A stretch of DNA of 64,000 nt. Origin: Dacryopinax spathularia. Taxonomy: Eukaryota; Basidiomycota; Dacrymycetes; Dacrymycetales; Dacrymycetaceae. Positions 48,496 to 58,101 of this stretch are shown here, piece by piece (within the stretch, counting starts at the first letter, position 1; each line of letters begins with the position of its first letter). Made by a program: the position numbers and the translations under genes. The notes beneath the pieces are model-generated. The model did not search any database. It saw only the letters and a program-made list of their open reading frames with translations, and had not been told where the DNA came from. The stretch spans positions 1,736,001 through 1,800,000 of the forward strand of contig JBBPFI010000005.1 of NCBI GenBank assembly GCA_037974965.1, in the 5' to 3' direction.

Positions 48496-49585
48496 ATGGC
48501 GCCCAAATCACCGAAACCGTCCTACGCCCAACTACCAGAATCACCGCCAACCCTACGCAGCGAGCTGGCAAGACCATACATCTACGTGCCGCTCCTCCTC
48601 TCCTCCCTCCTCTTCTTGGTCTCACTCTGGGACCAATCACGATACACCCTCTCCGTCCTCTCGCCCGTTCTATTCCTGTGGAGCACTATCCTCCTCCCCT
48701 TGCCCGGTTGGGTACACGTCCTCTGGCTGATCGCACGCGGCGCTTGGGGATGGTACGACTCGTACCGTGAACTCATCCGGATCACCCTTTATGAAGGCGT
48801 CACGTTTGTTCTCCTACTTCCGGTGCTGGAGGATGTGCGTCGCGCTGTGCGGGCTGTGATACCACTGCTGCCTGTGAGGGCGGAGAGGAAGGGGATTGAG
48901 CTGCGTATTGTGTGGGGATGGACGCTTGCACAGGTTGCGAAGGCGGCTCAGTGGGCGCTGGGCAAGGTTGCGGGTGTTAGCCAGGTCAGCGGGGATGCGT
49001 ATAGGAAGGCATTGGCGAGTGAGGGACAGGATCGGCAGGGGTTCCTTACTGTGAGCATCCTGCTCTTCATCCGGGATTCAATCGCTAACTAGCTTATAGG
49101 CACGCCTGGACTCCATCATCCGAGCGACCACCTCACTTTCTCTGTCCAACAGCACCAGCATAGCATCTCCCGAAGACGGACCCGCCCCATCCCCAGTCAA
49201 ACGCAAAGTCGGCCGGCCCCGTCGGGGCACGGCAAATCCCTACTCGCTCGCTCAACCCCAGCTCGGACCACAACAAGCCTACCTCAGCCCTCCACAGTCC
49301 AAGGCCGTCGCTGCTGGCCGGAAATACCGCTTGCCCGCCTCGCCTCCGCCTAGCGATCCGGAGGAGATACCCGTCTCTAGCTCTGCTAGCGCATTGGAGC
49401 ACCTGGATGCTGGACTGGAAGTTGGACCGAAGGTGACGCCCGAGCGACGGTATCCAAGACGGACGAAGATGAGCGTCGACATGGGTCGGACGCCCGAGCC
49501 GGCTATGCTTAGGGACGTGAAGGAGGAAGAACTGGACGGCAGTCCGGTCAAGCGAGGGCGTGGAAGACCGAGGAAGAATGCTTGA
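48496..49585 (+). CDS. Multi-pass membrane protein with two C-terminal AT-hooks
   Basis: An unrecognised 346-residue protein: exons 48496-49050 and 49100-49585 around a 49-nt intron with a GCTAAC branch site. The N-terminal half has three hydrophobic segments: YIYVPLLLSSLLFLVSLW, PVLFLWSTILLPLPGWVHVL, and YEGVTFVLLLPVL. A charged amphipathic region and a Ser/Pro-rich tail follow. The tail contains SPVKRKVGRPRRGTANPY and ends SPVKRGRGRPRKNA. Both have the GRPR core that lets AT-hooks enter the minor groove of AT-rich DNA, and both are preceded by SPVK, a Cdk-type SPxK site. Membrane anchor plus DNA-binding tail suggests the inner nuclear membrane, but this is inference; a plain basic nuclear localisation function is the alternative. 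Confidence 0.82.
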
Positions 49586-49867
49586 ACGCATGAAGCCGCG
49601 TAACACGACTATTCCCGGCCCCCCTGTTTGGCTTATCTTGGACATTGGCATCTGCATCTGTATCACTACATAATAGCACTATCGCTCATGACTGTTAGAG
49701 ACACGCGCATCCGATCACGAATATATGCTTGCACTGCTTCATGCACACATCTGGGCCGCTCGCGTCGGAGAGATCGTATCATCATGTTACCATTCAGAGT
49801 AGACTAGTATACAACGCGTAACAGTTTCATCCTGTAGATCGAAGATTTCTGCCTATACAGCACGTCA

Positions 49868-51588
49868 TCACACATGCACCGGGATGGCAGCCTCGTCCTT
49901 AACGTCATTATCCACAATGTCGACCTTGGTCGTCTTGAACTTCCGGGCGGGCACACGACGCTCGAAGAGCACGTCGAGTTCACCATACGTGCGGCCCTTG
50001 GGCTCAGGGAGACGGAAGTAGGTCCAGACAAGGCAGAGGAAAGCCGAAGTGCCCCAGAAGAACCCGGCCTTGCCCTTCCAGTTCCAGGCGGAGGGGTTGA
50101 ACATGTACGGCGCGAGGACGGAGGTGATGATGCCGACGATGTTGTACGTGTTGCGGGAGATGACGATGGACTTTGCGCGGAGGCGGGTGGAGGGGATCTC
50201 TGCGACGAGGGAGTAGCAGACGGGGCCGACGGTCGAGTCGTATGCGAAGGTGTAGACGACAACGAGGGAGGCGAGTGCCCACTTGGCGCCGGAGGAGTTG
50301 GACAGAGCGAGGAAGCCAATGATGAATTGGATGATGACCATAGCGACGAGACCGGCGAGGTAGAGCGTGCGACGGCCGAACCAGCCCATCATGAACCACG
50401 ACGAGAAGGTGCCGCACATGCCAACAGCGTACATGATGATGGAGAAGTCGTAGGCAAAGTCGTTGCTGAGGCCAGCTTGTTCGAAGAAGTAGGTCGAGTA
50501 GCCCATGAACGAACTGCCGCAAAGGTTCTGAATAGCCCATGTGACGGCGCCGATTTCTGTCCGGCGGAGGTCGTACCCCTTGAAGCAGTCCCAGTAGGTC
50601 GTCCCGGCCGTGATCTGCTTCTCGAGCTCGTTCGTGTGGATCATCATGGAGATCGTGGCGGATACGTCGAATTCAACATCGGTTTTGCTCGTCAGGCGCT
50701 TGAGGGCATGCTCGGCTTCGGCGATCTTGCCGTGACGGACGAGCCACCAAGGTGATTCAGGCGCGAAGAAGACGCCGATGCAGATGAACACGGGCCACAT
50801 CCATTGCAAGGCGAAGGGGATTCGGTAGGCCCATTCGTCCGTGCGGCTCAGCAGACCACGTAGGATACCGGACGAGATGAGCTGGCCGATAACCCAGCAA
50901 AGGTTGACGTAGGTCGTGAGGTAGGCGCGCAGCGCGACAGGGCATACTTCGGAGGCGTAGGCGGTCGTCAGGGTTTGGAAGACGCCCCAAGGGATACCGC
51001 ACAGGATTTCGCCAACCAAAAGGACTTGTACCTGTTCAACCGATTCAGCAAAACAGTTGTTTTATAATAGGGAGAACCAAAACTCACTGAGGGAGCAAAG
51101 AAATTGATGAAAATGAACCCAATGACGGCGATGAGGGAGACCATCATGACTTTGCGGTAGCCGTAACGCTCGGATACGATACCGTTGATGAAGAGACCAA
51201 GGATCTCGCCGATCTGAGCACCATTCGAGAGACCGGACTGCCAAGGCGCAGTGACCTGGTACGTGCCGTCCGCTAGCTGTACGCCGTACTTCCGTGCGAA
51301 GGTGGGATAGGCGTAGAAGGAGCCGAGAAGGTTGGTGTCGTAGCCTTCCATGACGACGGCAGTCGAGAGCAAGATCGACCAGCCGACTGCCTTAGGATAC
51401 AGACGCAAAGCTTGAGCCAGGCTCATACGGTGCTCAGCTTCTGTCGCCTTCTCAGCTTGCCCAGCCAGGCCGGCATATCCCGTAGCCATGCGGTCGAGGT
51501 ATTCGTTGCCTTCATCATGTCTGACTGCTTGCTCGTCGTGCGCAATGTCGCGCTTTTCCATATCTAGCTTCTCGTTCTCAGAAGACAT
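49868..51588 (-). CDS. MFS sugar transporter, maltose/alpha-glucoside permease type
   Basis: A 12-helix plasma-membrane sugar:H+ symporter. The ATG at 51588 (MSSENEKLDMEKRDIAHDE) opens an acidic cytosolic head. Marks are WSILLSTAVVMEGYDTNLLG, GEILGLFINGIVSERYGYRK (MFS motif A region), GEILCGIPWGVFQTLTTAYA, PESPWWLVRHGKIAEAEHAL, SSFMGYSTYFFEQAGLS, WFGRRTLYLAGLV, VAEIPSTRLRAKSIVISRN and LPEPKGRTYGELDVLFE. The set PESPWWLVR, MGYSTYFFEQAG and PEPKGRTYGELD is typical of the fungal MAL/AGT permease group. One intron joins FINFFAPS to VQVLLVGEI. Codons upstream of 51588 stay open but look like leader. The 5' region carries repeated CCCCGC/CCCCAC boxes, consistent with glucose repression. Confidence 0.92.
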
Positions 51589-51730
51589 GATGGTGTGCCT
51601 TTGTACGGGAAGAGTTAGCAGACCGTCAACATGCATGGCGGTCGACTTACGCGTTTCTACAATGACGGACGATGGTCCAGACGAGGGAAAGCAGAGAAGT
51701 GCAGATAAGAACGACACGCTTGCGCCAACT

Positions 51731-52238
51731 GCGGGGCATCTTGTGCTTCCCCGCATTCCATTATAACTAGTTCGAGCAGGCTCACAAGACCCCACACTCG
51801 GCCGGCGCTCGGGGAAAGTGGTCAGACTCCGATCAGGGTGTCATTCAGGAGAAAGACGCCGAAGCAATTTTTGCTCGCCATAAAGGAAACGCCGAAGTAC
51901 GGCGGATCAGAGTGAGTACCGCAAGCAATGACGCGAGAAGATACGCTGAGAAAGAGGTAACCCATTCACTGAGACAGTGTTTTGGCTGCGCTCAACCATG
52001 TTGCCGGAGCCGGATTAACCGGAGAGTGGGCCATTGGATCCGGTTGCGGGGAAAGGAAGCATTGTGAAGCTTCGTGCCACGCTGAGATCAATAAAATAAA
52101 CTTGCCTCCGTGTCACGCGACGTCCCCCTTCACACAATTAGCGCGCAAAAGGAAGACCGACTGTGGGCCGATTCTCGACCGATCACCAACTTTCATAGAA
52201 ATTCACGTTGCTTCCCCGCCTTCCCCGCGCTTCCCCGC
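51731..52238. promoter_or_regulatory. Cluster of CreA/Mig1-like sites upstream of the sugar permease
   Basis: Matches to SYGGRG or its complement: GCGGGG 51731-51736, CCCCGC 51749-51754, CCCCAC 51790-51795, GCGGGG 52046-52051, and three CCCCGC at 52214-52219, 52223-52228 and 52233-52238, most inside a longer TTCCCCGC/GCGGGGAA. The last three are spaced 9-10 bp, about one helical turn. CreA/Mig1 binds such sites to repress sugar-use genes on glucose. Confidence 0.45.
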
Positions 52239-52682
52239 AATTCTTCGGTGAAACCCATATGGTCGATGTGCCTAACCGTTGCATTAACGGCGTGCTACAA
52301 CCCGTTTCGGCCGGAGCATGCGGTGTACCTTTGATCTAAGAAAGACAACTCGACGTCATGGGAGCTCTTGGACTATTTACGGGCGCATGGTGATAACAGA
52401 CAACTCCAACCTTCGCTTATCAGGGTACCATGAGGCCGCACCAGCTATTCCTGTGCGGTGATGACAGCCACCACGCCCAATGCATAGCATGATTTTACTC
52501 ATGCTTACGTCGGTAGAATCGACCTCCTTGCGTAGAACGTCGGGCGTCCAGTCAATAGGGTCGTCCGTCCTCTGACCTCCGGGTGCGCCCGGAAGCGCGA
52601 TGTTGTCCTGGGCGAGCACCATAATCGGCCCGATTCTCGTTCTAACGTAACCTCCATTGTCATCTCTACAGTCTCGCACGGA

Positions 52683-52981
52683 TGACGTTACAGGGGGAAG
52701 TCTTCGCTCGCGCTTTAGAAAAGGAAATACACGATATTCGTGCGACCAGCGGAGGAATGCTCGTTCCTGAGCCTGCCTTCCAGAAGCTCATAGGAAGGCG
52801 CCGAGAATATAGATTGTGGGGAAGGTTTCGCCGAACACGCCGCTTCTGCAGATGAACCATGCGGCCCTTCCGCTTTGCCAGCAATTTGGTCCGCCGGCTG
52901 GGGTTCGATCCCCTACGGAATGTCCAACACTCGACGAAGCTGTCAAAGCGGGTTGGGCGATGCTTTGCGATCAATACGCCC
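52683..52981 (+). pseudogene. Possible decayed coding fragment
   Basis: Two adjoining stretches read like protein in different frames with no splice pair to join them: one from 52683 (MTLQGEVFARALEKEIHDI, then VPEPAFQKLIG) and one from about 52819 (GKVSPNTPLLQMNHAALPL, then LDEAVKAGWAMLCDQYAQ). I do not recognise a family. It may be the remnant of an ordinary gene, or chance. Confidence 0.2.
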
Positions 52982-53482
52982 AGGTAGGAACCGCCGAACG
53001 GACGCCGAAGCCACCCTAAAAAGGGAGTCTAACCATTGTTTATGGCGGTTGGAAAATTTACAAGGCGCGATTCTAGAAGACTCGATGATGCCAGTTCCCA
53101 CCCACGGTGGTTTTGATGAAGAGGTCTCAAAGCGTTAATAGAACTGCTTCGCGTGCCCTACGATCTCATAGCCTGATGAAGGCTGTGCGCCGGGCGATTT
53201 GAAAGGTCAGTTACAGAACAGCACGTGTAGGAGGTACATGCGACGTAGCCGGGCCAACAAGCGCGTTAGGGGCGCACTCAGAGCCATGTGGTAGGAATTA
53301 ATCGTTGCCATTACGGAATGTAATAGTGTAGAGGCGAGGGTGATGTTGAAGGAGGGAAACGTTCGCCACGTACAAAGCAGTATGAAACGGATAGTCTAAG
53401 GTAGTCTAGGCACCGAAGGACAGTGCAATCATATGAACAAGACATTGATAAGGTCTGTCGCGGAAGAACGGATTGGGTGAAG

Positions 53483-54547
53483 TCACAGAATAGTCGCCGG
53501 AGCGACTATCCACCATCGTCCACCCCCTACAATCTCTGCGTCCGACTCGAGGCGTGGGCACCCTTCTTGTCGGTCAAAGATAGATTGCGTCCGGAACAGA
53601 CGCGGTCTGAAGAGGTTGGGCACTTTCCTCTCGCCAGCCAGGTCGTCCGGCGTAGGCAACATAACGCCAGGTTCGGGCCACTTCCTGGCCACTTCCGGAT
53701 CCCGAGGGTCGTTTCCCGAATACAAAAACGTGAGCCTTGGGATGGCCGGATTGCTCGCATACGGACAGGTAGCGATGCAGCACTTGTACAGCTCGACGGC
53801 ACGCCCTAGGCCTTCTGCGGTTGGAGGCACTTCGTAGCAGACGGCCAGACCCCACCAGCCCTCGACTGAGCTGGGATCGACGGTGATGGCGGCGTTGTAC
53901 AGCGCGCGAGCCATTCCAAAGTTGCCGTTGAGATACTCGGCCGCTCCGGCCAAGAGGTAGCTCATCAAGGCGCGCGGCTTGCGTTCTGCGGCGCTGGCCT
54001 GCCGGATGAACTGGAGGGCCGGTGCCAACTGAGAGGCGGTGAATGGAGGGGAAAGGGTTTCCAAGGTATTGCGGCAGAGATACCACAGCCTGCGGACCTC
54101 GTGTTCTGGTATCACCATGTCAATAGGTGCATACAACAACGCCACGACGCAAGACGCACCGGCAGGAGGATAGTGTTTTTCCACCAGGAGCTGCGGCTGC
54201 GGGAGCCCAGGTCGGTGCGCGGAGGACATCCTTCCAGACGGTGAAGGCGATCTGTTTCTCGGTGGGCGGAACGGCAAATGAATGCCCATCCAGCGCGAGC
54301 AGGACCACCCATTTTTATAGCAAGCTGCCTTCGAAGAGAGGTTTGTGGCGATCATAGGGACGCGAAAACTTACAGAGCTGTCGCCACAGTGCAGTTTCAC
54401 GCCTTGGAGATGCAGATTCAGCCCAGCGGCGGCAGATACGTGGCGACATCTTTGCGAGGTTCGGACATACGGACCAGGATTCTTCTCGTCGAACAGCCGG
54501 CTACGACTATGCAAGGCATGTCCGAACGACTTGCAGCATCCAGACAT
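53483..54547 (-). CDS. TPR-like unknown protein 1 (exon model uncertain)
   Basis: I do not recognise the family. The C-terminal half is solid: LWYLCRNTLETLSPPFTASQ, LMSYLLAGAAEYLNGNFGMA, ALYNAAITVDPSSVEGWWGL and GRAVELYKCCIATCPYASNP form helical hairpins like TPRs. The N-terminal half is unclear. The probable ATG at 54547 (MSGCCKSFGHALHSRSRLFD) leads to a strong donor GTAAGT near 54375, but reading on through the next 250 nt gives competing frames. One continuous frame runs from 54586 to the stop at 53483-53485. Another short frame (54120-54308) looks protein-like but cannot be reached by a normal splice. Layout and position suggest kinship with the neighbour at 54763-55664. Confidence 0.55.
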   Translation of the reverse strand: MSGCCKSFGHALHSRSRLFDEKNPGPYVRTSQRCRHVSAAAGLNLHLQGVKLHCGDSSVSFRVPMIATNLSSKAACYKNGWSCSRWMGIHLPFRPPRNRSPSPSGRMSSAHRPGLPQPQLLVEKHYPPAGASCVVALLYAPIDMVIPEHEVRRLWYLCRNTLETLSPPFTASQLAPALQFIRQASAAERKPRALMSYLLAGAAEYLNGNFGMARALYNAAITVDPSSVEGWWGLAVCYEVPPTAEGLGRAVELYKCCIATCPYASNPAIPRLTFLYSGNDPRDPEVARKWPEPGVMLPTPDDLAGERKVPNLFRPRLFRTQSIFDRQEGCPRLESDAEIVGGGRWWIVAPATIL

Positions 54548-54762
54548 TGAACGCAGTCTTTCAGCAGGCCGACTCAAGCTCAGCACTGACGGGATCGTCT
54601 TTGGCCGCAGTCCAGGTGTGGCTCCATCGAGAATAATAGGAGACGCTTAGCAGGCCAAGATCCTTTTCTGGAGTATTTCAGGAAGTAGAAAAAGAAACAG
54701 AAGAAATAAAGACAAGAATAAAAAGCCATCCGAGAACCGTTCTGTTACCCGTCAGCAAGAAG

Positions 54763-55664
54763 CTACAAAGCCACGCCAATCTCGTCGCTTCCAGCATCCC
54801 CTTCATCTTCATCCTCCAACGGCTGGTTGATAATATCCACGTCGTCCTGAGTGAGCTGGATAGTAATCCTAGAAGGCAGCATCACCCTATGCCGCAGCAC
54901 CTGGACCGTAAACAGCTGCGCATTATCCGCTTGGATACCGGCGATAGACGGGATGTACACTCCCGCAGGTGGCATCCTCTCCAGCAGCCTCTGCAGAGCC
55001 TGAACCGGGTCGACGACAGGCTGGCTAACGACGGGAATCGGGCTCCCCACGGCCTGCAAGACCGCTGGAGCCGCTTGCCGGATAGCAGCGTTATTGGCGA
55101 CGTTGCGAGCCGCCCTAGCCTTCAGGTTCTCGAGCTGGGTGATCCTGAGCACAGCCAGGCGGATATCGGAATCGTCCAGCCAAGCACTCTGGCCATACGC
55201 CGCAATAGCCAAATGCAAGTTCGCAGCCCCGCTCAGCTCGAGCATACACGCGAGGTTCCACCACACCTGTTTGGTCGGCTCGCTCCGCTGCAGAATGTGC
55301 ATGTACTGCCTGAAGGCCTGGGAGAGGTCGCCTTTCATGTACAGCGCTGCGGCCATGAGGAGGGAGTAGATGTTGTTACGCGGCGAGGCTCCGGAGATCC
55401 GGAGGGTCGTGAGGGCTTGGGAGGCGTGGTCGTCTATGTCGGTCGCGAGGAGGTAGGTGCGAGCGATGGTCAGGCTGAGTTGGATGGAGATGTGGTTCCA
55501 CACTGCCGACTCAGGTCAGACCACGTGGAATAGGGAGGAGTTGGCAAAAGCTTACTTTGCATCTGCCCGGAGGCGAGGTGATGCAGCCAGTCAATGCATG
55601 GCCAAGCCGCGTGCGGGTTGCCGACCTGGCACTGCGGGCAATCAAGGGTCGAAGACATCGACAT
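54763..55664 (-). CDS. TPR-like unknown protein 2
   Basis: Function unknown. ATG at 55664 (MSMSSTLDCPQCQVGNPHAA). One intron joins LASGQMQ to MWNHISIQLSLTIARTYLLA. A pair of TPR-like hairpins follows: ALTTLRISGASPRNNIYSLL, MAAALYMKGDLSQAFRQYMH, then KQVWWNLACMLELSGAANLH and LAIAAYGQSAWLDDSDIRLA. The C terminus is acidic (PLEDEDEGDAGSDEIGVAL). The N-terminal CPQC and the ISIQLSL stretch resemble CDIC and FVQLSL in the gene at 35780-37059. Predicted length about 284 residues. Confidence 0.75.
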
Positions 55665-56494
55665 CTTTCTCGATAATGCTGCTGAAGACGCTCGAAAGGA
55701 ATGAGAGTCGCAATGACAGTCCAGTAGGCCTGAAGTGCACAAATTTATAGCCCAGACAAGGCGGAGTTTGGGAACACGAGGCCCGCGGGCATAGAGAGGC
55801 CGTCAGGGGTTTGTCCGTATTAGCATTCCAAATATGAGTTATCGAGATTGCGCCCACGAGAGCTAGCCATAGATCGTGGGAAATTCAAGTGATGTATGGT
55901 CGGAAACCGCGGTTCGAGAGCCGGAAAAGGAGATTAGGGGTTGTTAATGCTGCTTTGAGGTGGGAGGTTATGGACTGGCCTCTGAAGCTGGGTAGCTCGA
56001 GTCATGCCTAGGTGTATGATGCCCCGCTTCGAGTACGTGAGGGGAATTGGGACTCCTGTCGACCTAAGATGGTAGTTGCTTGCTAAGTCGACAGTCCGGA
56101 TACGACTTGCCATACCGTCAAACCCCTCTCGCAGCGTCAGTCCGGGCCAAACAAAGCCAAAAATCCAACCATACGTAACACCGCACGTGTACTAGTAGAA
56201 AGAGCATCTTCAAATTCGTTTCATACAGCCAGCCAGGTCCTTCAAGGAGACACGCGGCTCAACATATTGTTAACATCACAGAGTGATTGCTAGAAAAGCA
56301 GGATGATGTTCATCACCGATCGAGGGCGAAGAGCGGGGACGCTTCTGCGCGTCAGTTCTCAGTGCTTCTCGAGGCTGTGCCATTTTTTTGCTGGACCCTT
56401 GCCCGCCAACCTGCACTTTTAGTTACAGCCCTAACCCACCTATCCTCCCCAGACCGCTACAAGACCACAAGCTGACCCAATCCAGGCCAAAAAG
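55665..56494. other. Intergenic: divergent promoter region
   Basis: Between the starts of the TPR-like gene and the SRP40 homologue. No RNA gene or repeat seen. Confidence 0.5.
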
Positions 56495-57548
56495 ATGGCC
56501 GCTAACGACCGGGAGACTCTTTCTCGTACGTACTTCATTCTGCATGTGTGGTGTGGTGTGGTGTAATGGTATGGGAGGCTGACGAGAGGGCGTAGTGGCT
56601 TATACCCTTGTCTATCATTTTCTCCTTTCGCGCTCGCACGACCGAGCTGCGAAGTCTGTTAGGAAAGCGGCGAAGGGCGTGGTGGACCTGAAGAATGCCC
56701 CTGCACCGGAGAAGTCGCTGATTGAGGTAGTGGAGAAATGGAGATTGGGGAGTAACGAGAAAGAGGAGTCTGGGGACGAGGAGGATAGGTGAGTTCACTT
56801 GGTTGGGAGGGGATGAGAGGGTCTGATTGTGAGAGAGCAGCTCGGACGATTCGAGTTCCGAAGCATCCTCCTCTGAAGCTCCTGTTCAGAAGAACCCGGC
56901 CACTGCTACCAAGGCAGCAGGACAAGCCGACTCCTCGTCCTCTGCTTCAGAGGAAGACGAGCCCGCCGCGCCTCCCCCTCCTCCCGCCTCGAAGCCCTCC
57001 AAGAAACGGAAACGCCAGTCCGAGCCCGGTCCTCTAACCAACGGGCACTCCTCCGCGCCCACCGCTGTGGCACCTTCAACGCCAGCACCAGCGACGAACG
57101 GCACCACCGCCCCCGCCGGTACGCCCGCAAACGGCCACTCCGCGCCTAGCGGCCCACCCGCCACTGAACCACCCCACAAAAAAGCCCGTCAAGTGAGCGA
57201 GACCCCCTCCTCTCCCTCCAAGCCCGACCCGCACCAATCCAAAGGAGGAAGGAAGCAGAACGTCCCTTTCTCCCGGATCAAGCCTGAAGAAGTGGCCTTC
57301 GCCGACCCTCGCCTGAAGGACAATAGGTTCGAGGCGCGCGGAGCTGGGGAGACGGACTATGGGGCGAGGGCGAATAGGGATTTGATCGTTACGAGGGGGG
57401 CGGGGTTCAGGAAGGAGAAGAATAAGAAGAAGAGGGGGAGTTATGTGGGTGGGGAGATCACGGTGCGTCTCTCTTCCTTCATTTTTCCACTGGATGTGCT
57501 GACGTCGGTGCGCAGCTGAAGAGCCATAGTATCAAGTTTGACGACTGA
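56495..57548 (+). CDS. SRP40: Nopp140/SRP40-type nucleolar protein
   Basis: A nucleolar chaperone of snoRNPs. The first coding exon is 31 nt (MAANDRETLS), spliced to LAYTLVYHFLLSRSHDRAAK, a LisH-like N terminus. The middle is an acidic Ser region (SSSDDSSSEASSSEAP; CK2-type sites) alternating with Pro/Ala/Lys stretches, as in Nopp140, though with few repeats. The C terminus is the diagnostic SRP40 domain: VPFSRIKPEEVAFADPRLKD, NRFEARGAGETDYGARANRD, KRGSYVGGEIT, then over a last intron LKSHSIKFDD and a stop at 57546-57548. Three introns. Shorter than animal Nopp140 but close to yeast Srp40 in length. Confidence 0.92.
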
Positions 57549-58101
57549 GCGACGGTTGATGTGGCCTTTTGGTGGTCTTGGTTCATCGTGGCTTTCCTGG
57601 CAGGTACATTTGACGATCTCTCTATCTCTACCTCTTTCCTCGTAGACGCTTTCACACATATCTACATACGGCGCTTGCATACGTCTCCTAATGGGTACAT
57701 GTCGTTTTCTGCTCCCCGGCCCACTTGCGCCAGTGCACCCACCTGAACTGAACAGCGCTCGTATCCTTCCCACTCTCAGTTGGCTGAGCATTATAGGACC
57801 CAGCCCTTATCTTCATCGCTACCCCATCCTGCTTCACACCAGCCGCAGGAAGGACATGCACAAAAGGATAAACATTGCCGAAACTGCCGAACAACAGCCA
57901 CGGTCACACCAACAGCCAAGCCCTATCCTCGGGAAAAAATACAGTACAGAGTGCCTCTCTTTCACTCCTTATCATAACTAAGCCAAAGCCAAAGCCAAAC
58001 CCATACGTATACGTACTCATCCTCCCAGCCTCGCCCCTTCCCTTCTTCACTGAACTTCCTCAACCCTGTCAGATTATTTTGGGAGACGGGGGACGAGTGG
58101 C
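57549..58101. other. Intergenic between convergent genes
   Basis: 3' sides of SRP40 and NFS1. No gene seen. Confidence 0.5.

Larger units (their letters stand above)
51589..53482. other. Intergenic 5' of the permease, no intact gene
   Basis: About 1.9 kb. It holds the CCCCGC cluster, a possible decayed coding fragment (52683-52981), and otherwise nothing recognised. Confidence 0.5.

Noticed and set aside
52895-52925. GGGGTTCGATCCCC, like a tRNA B box
   Set aside because: No A box or pairing acceptor strand at the proper distance upstream; a T-arm alone does not make a tRNA.
54120-54308. A short protein-like frame in the TPR-like gene 1 region (LLALDGHSFAVPPTEKQ...)
   Set aside because: It has a stop codon just upstream and no ATG or usable acceptor to enter it, so I did not build it into the gene model, though it keeps that model uncertain.
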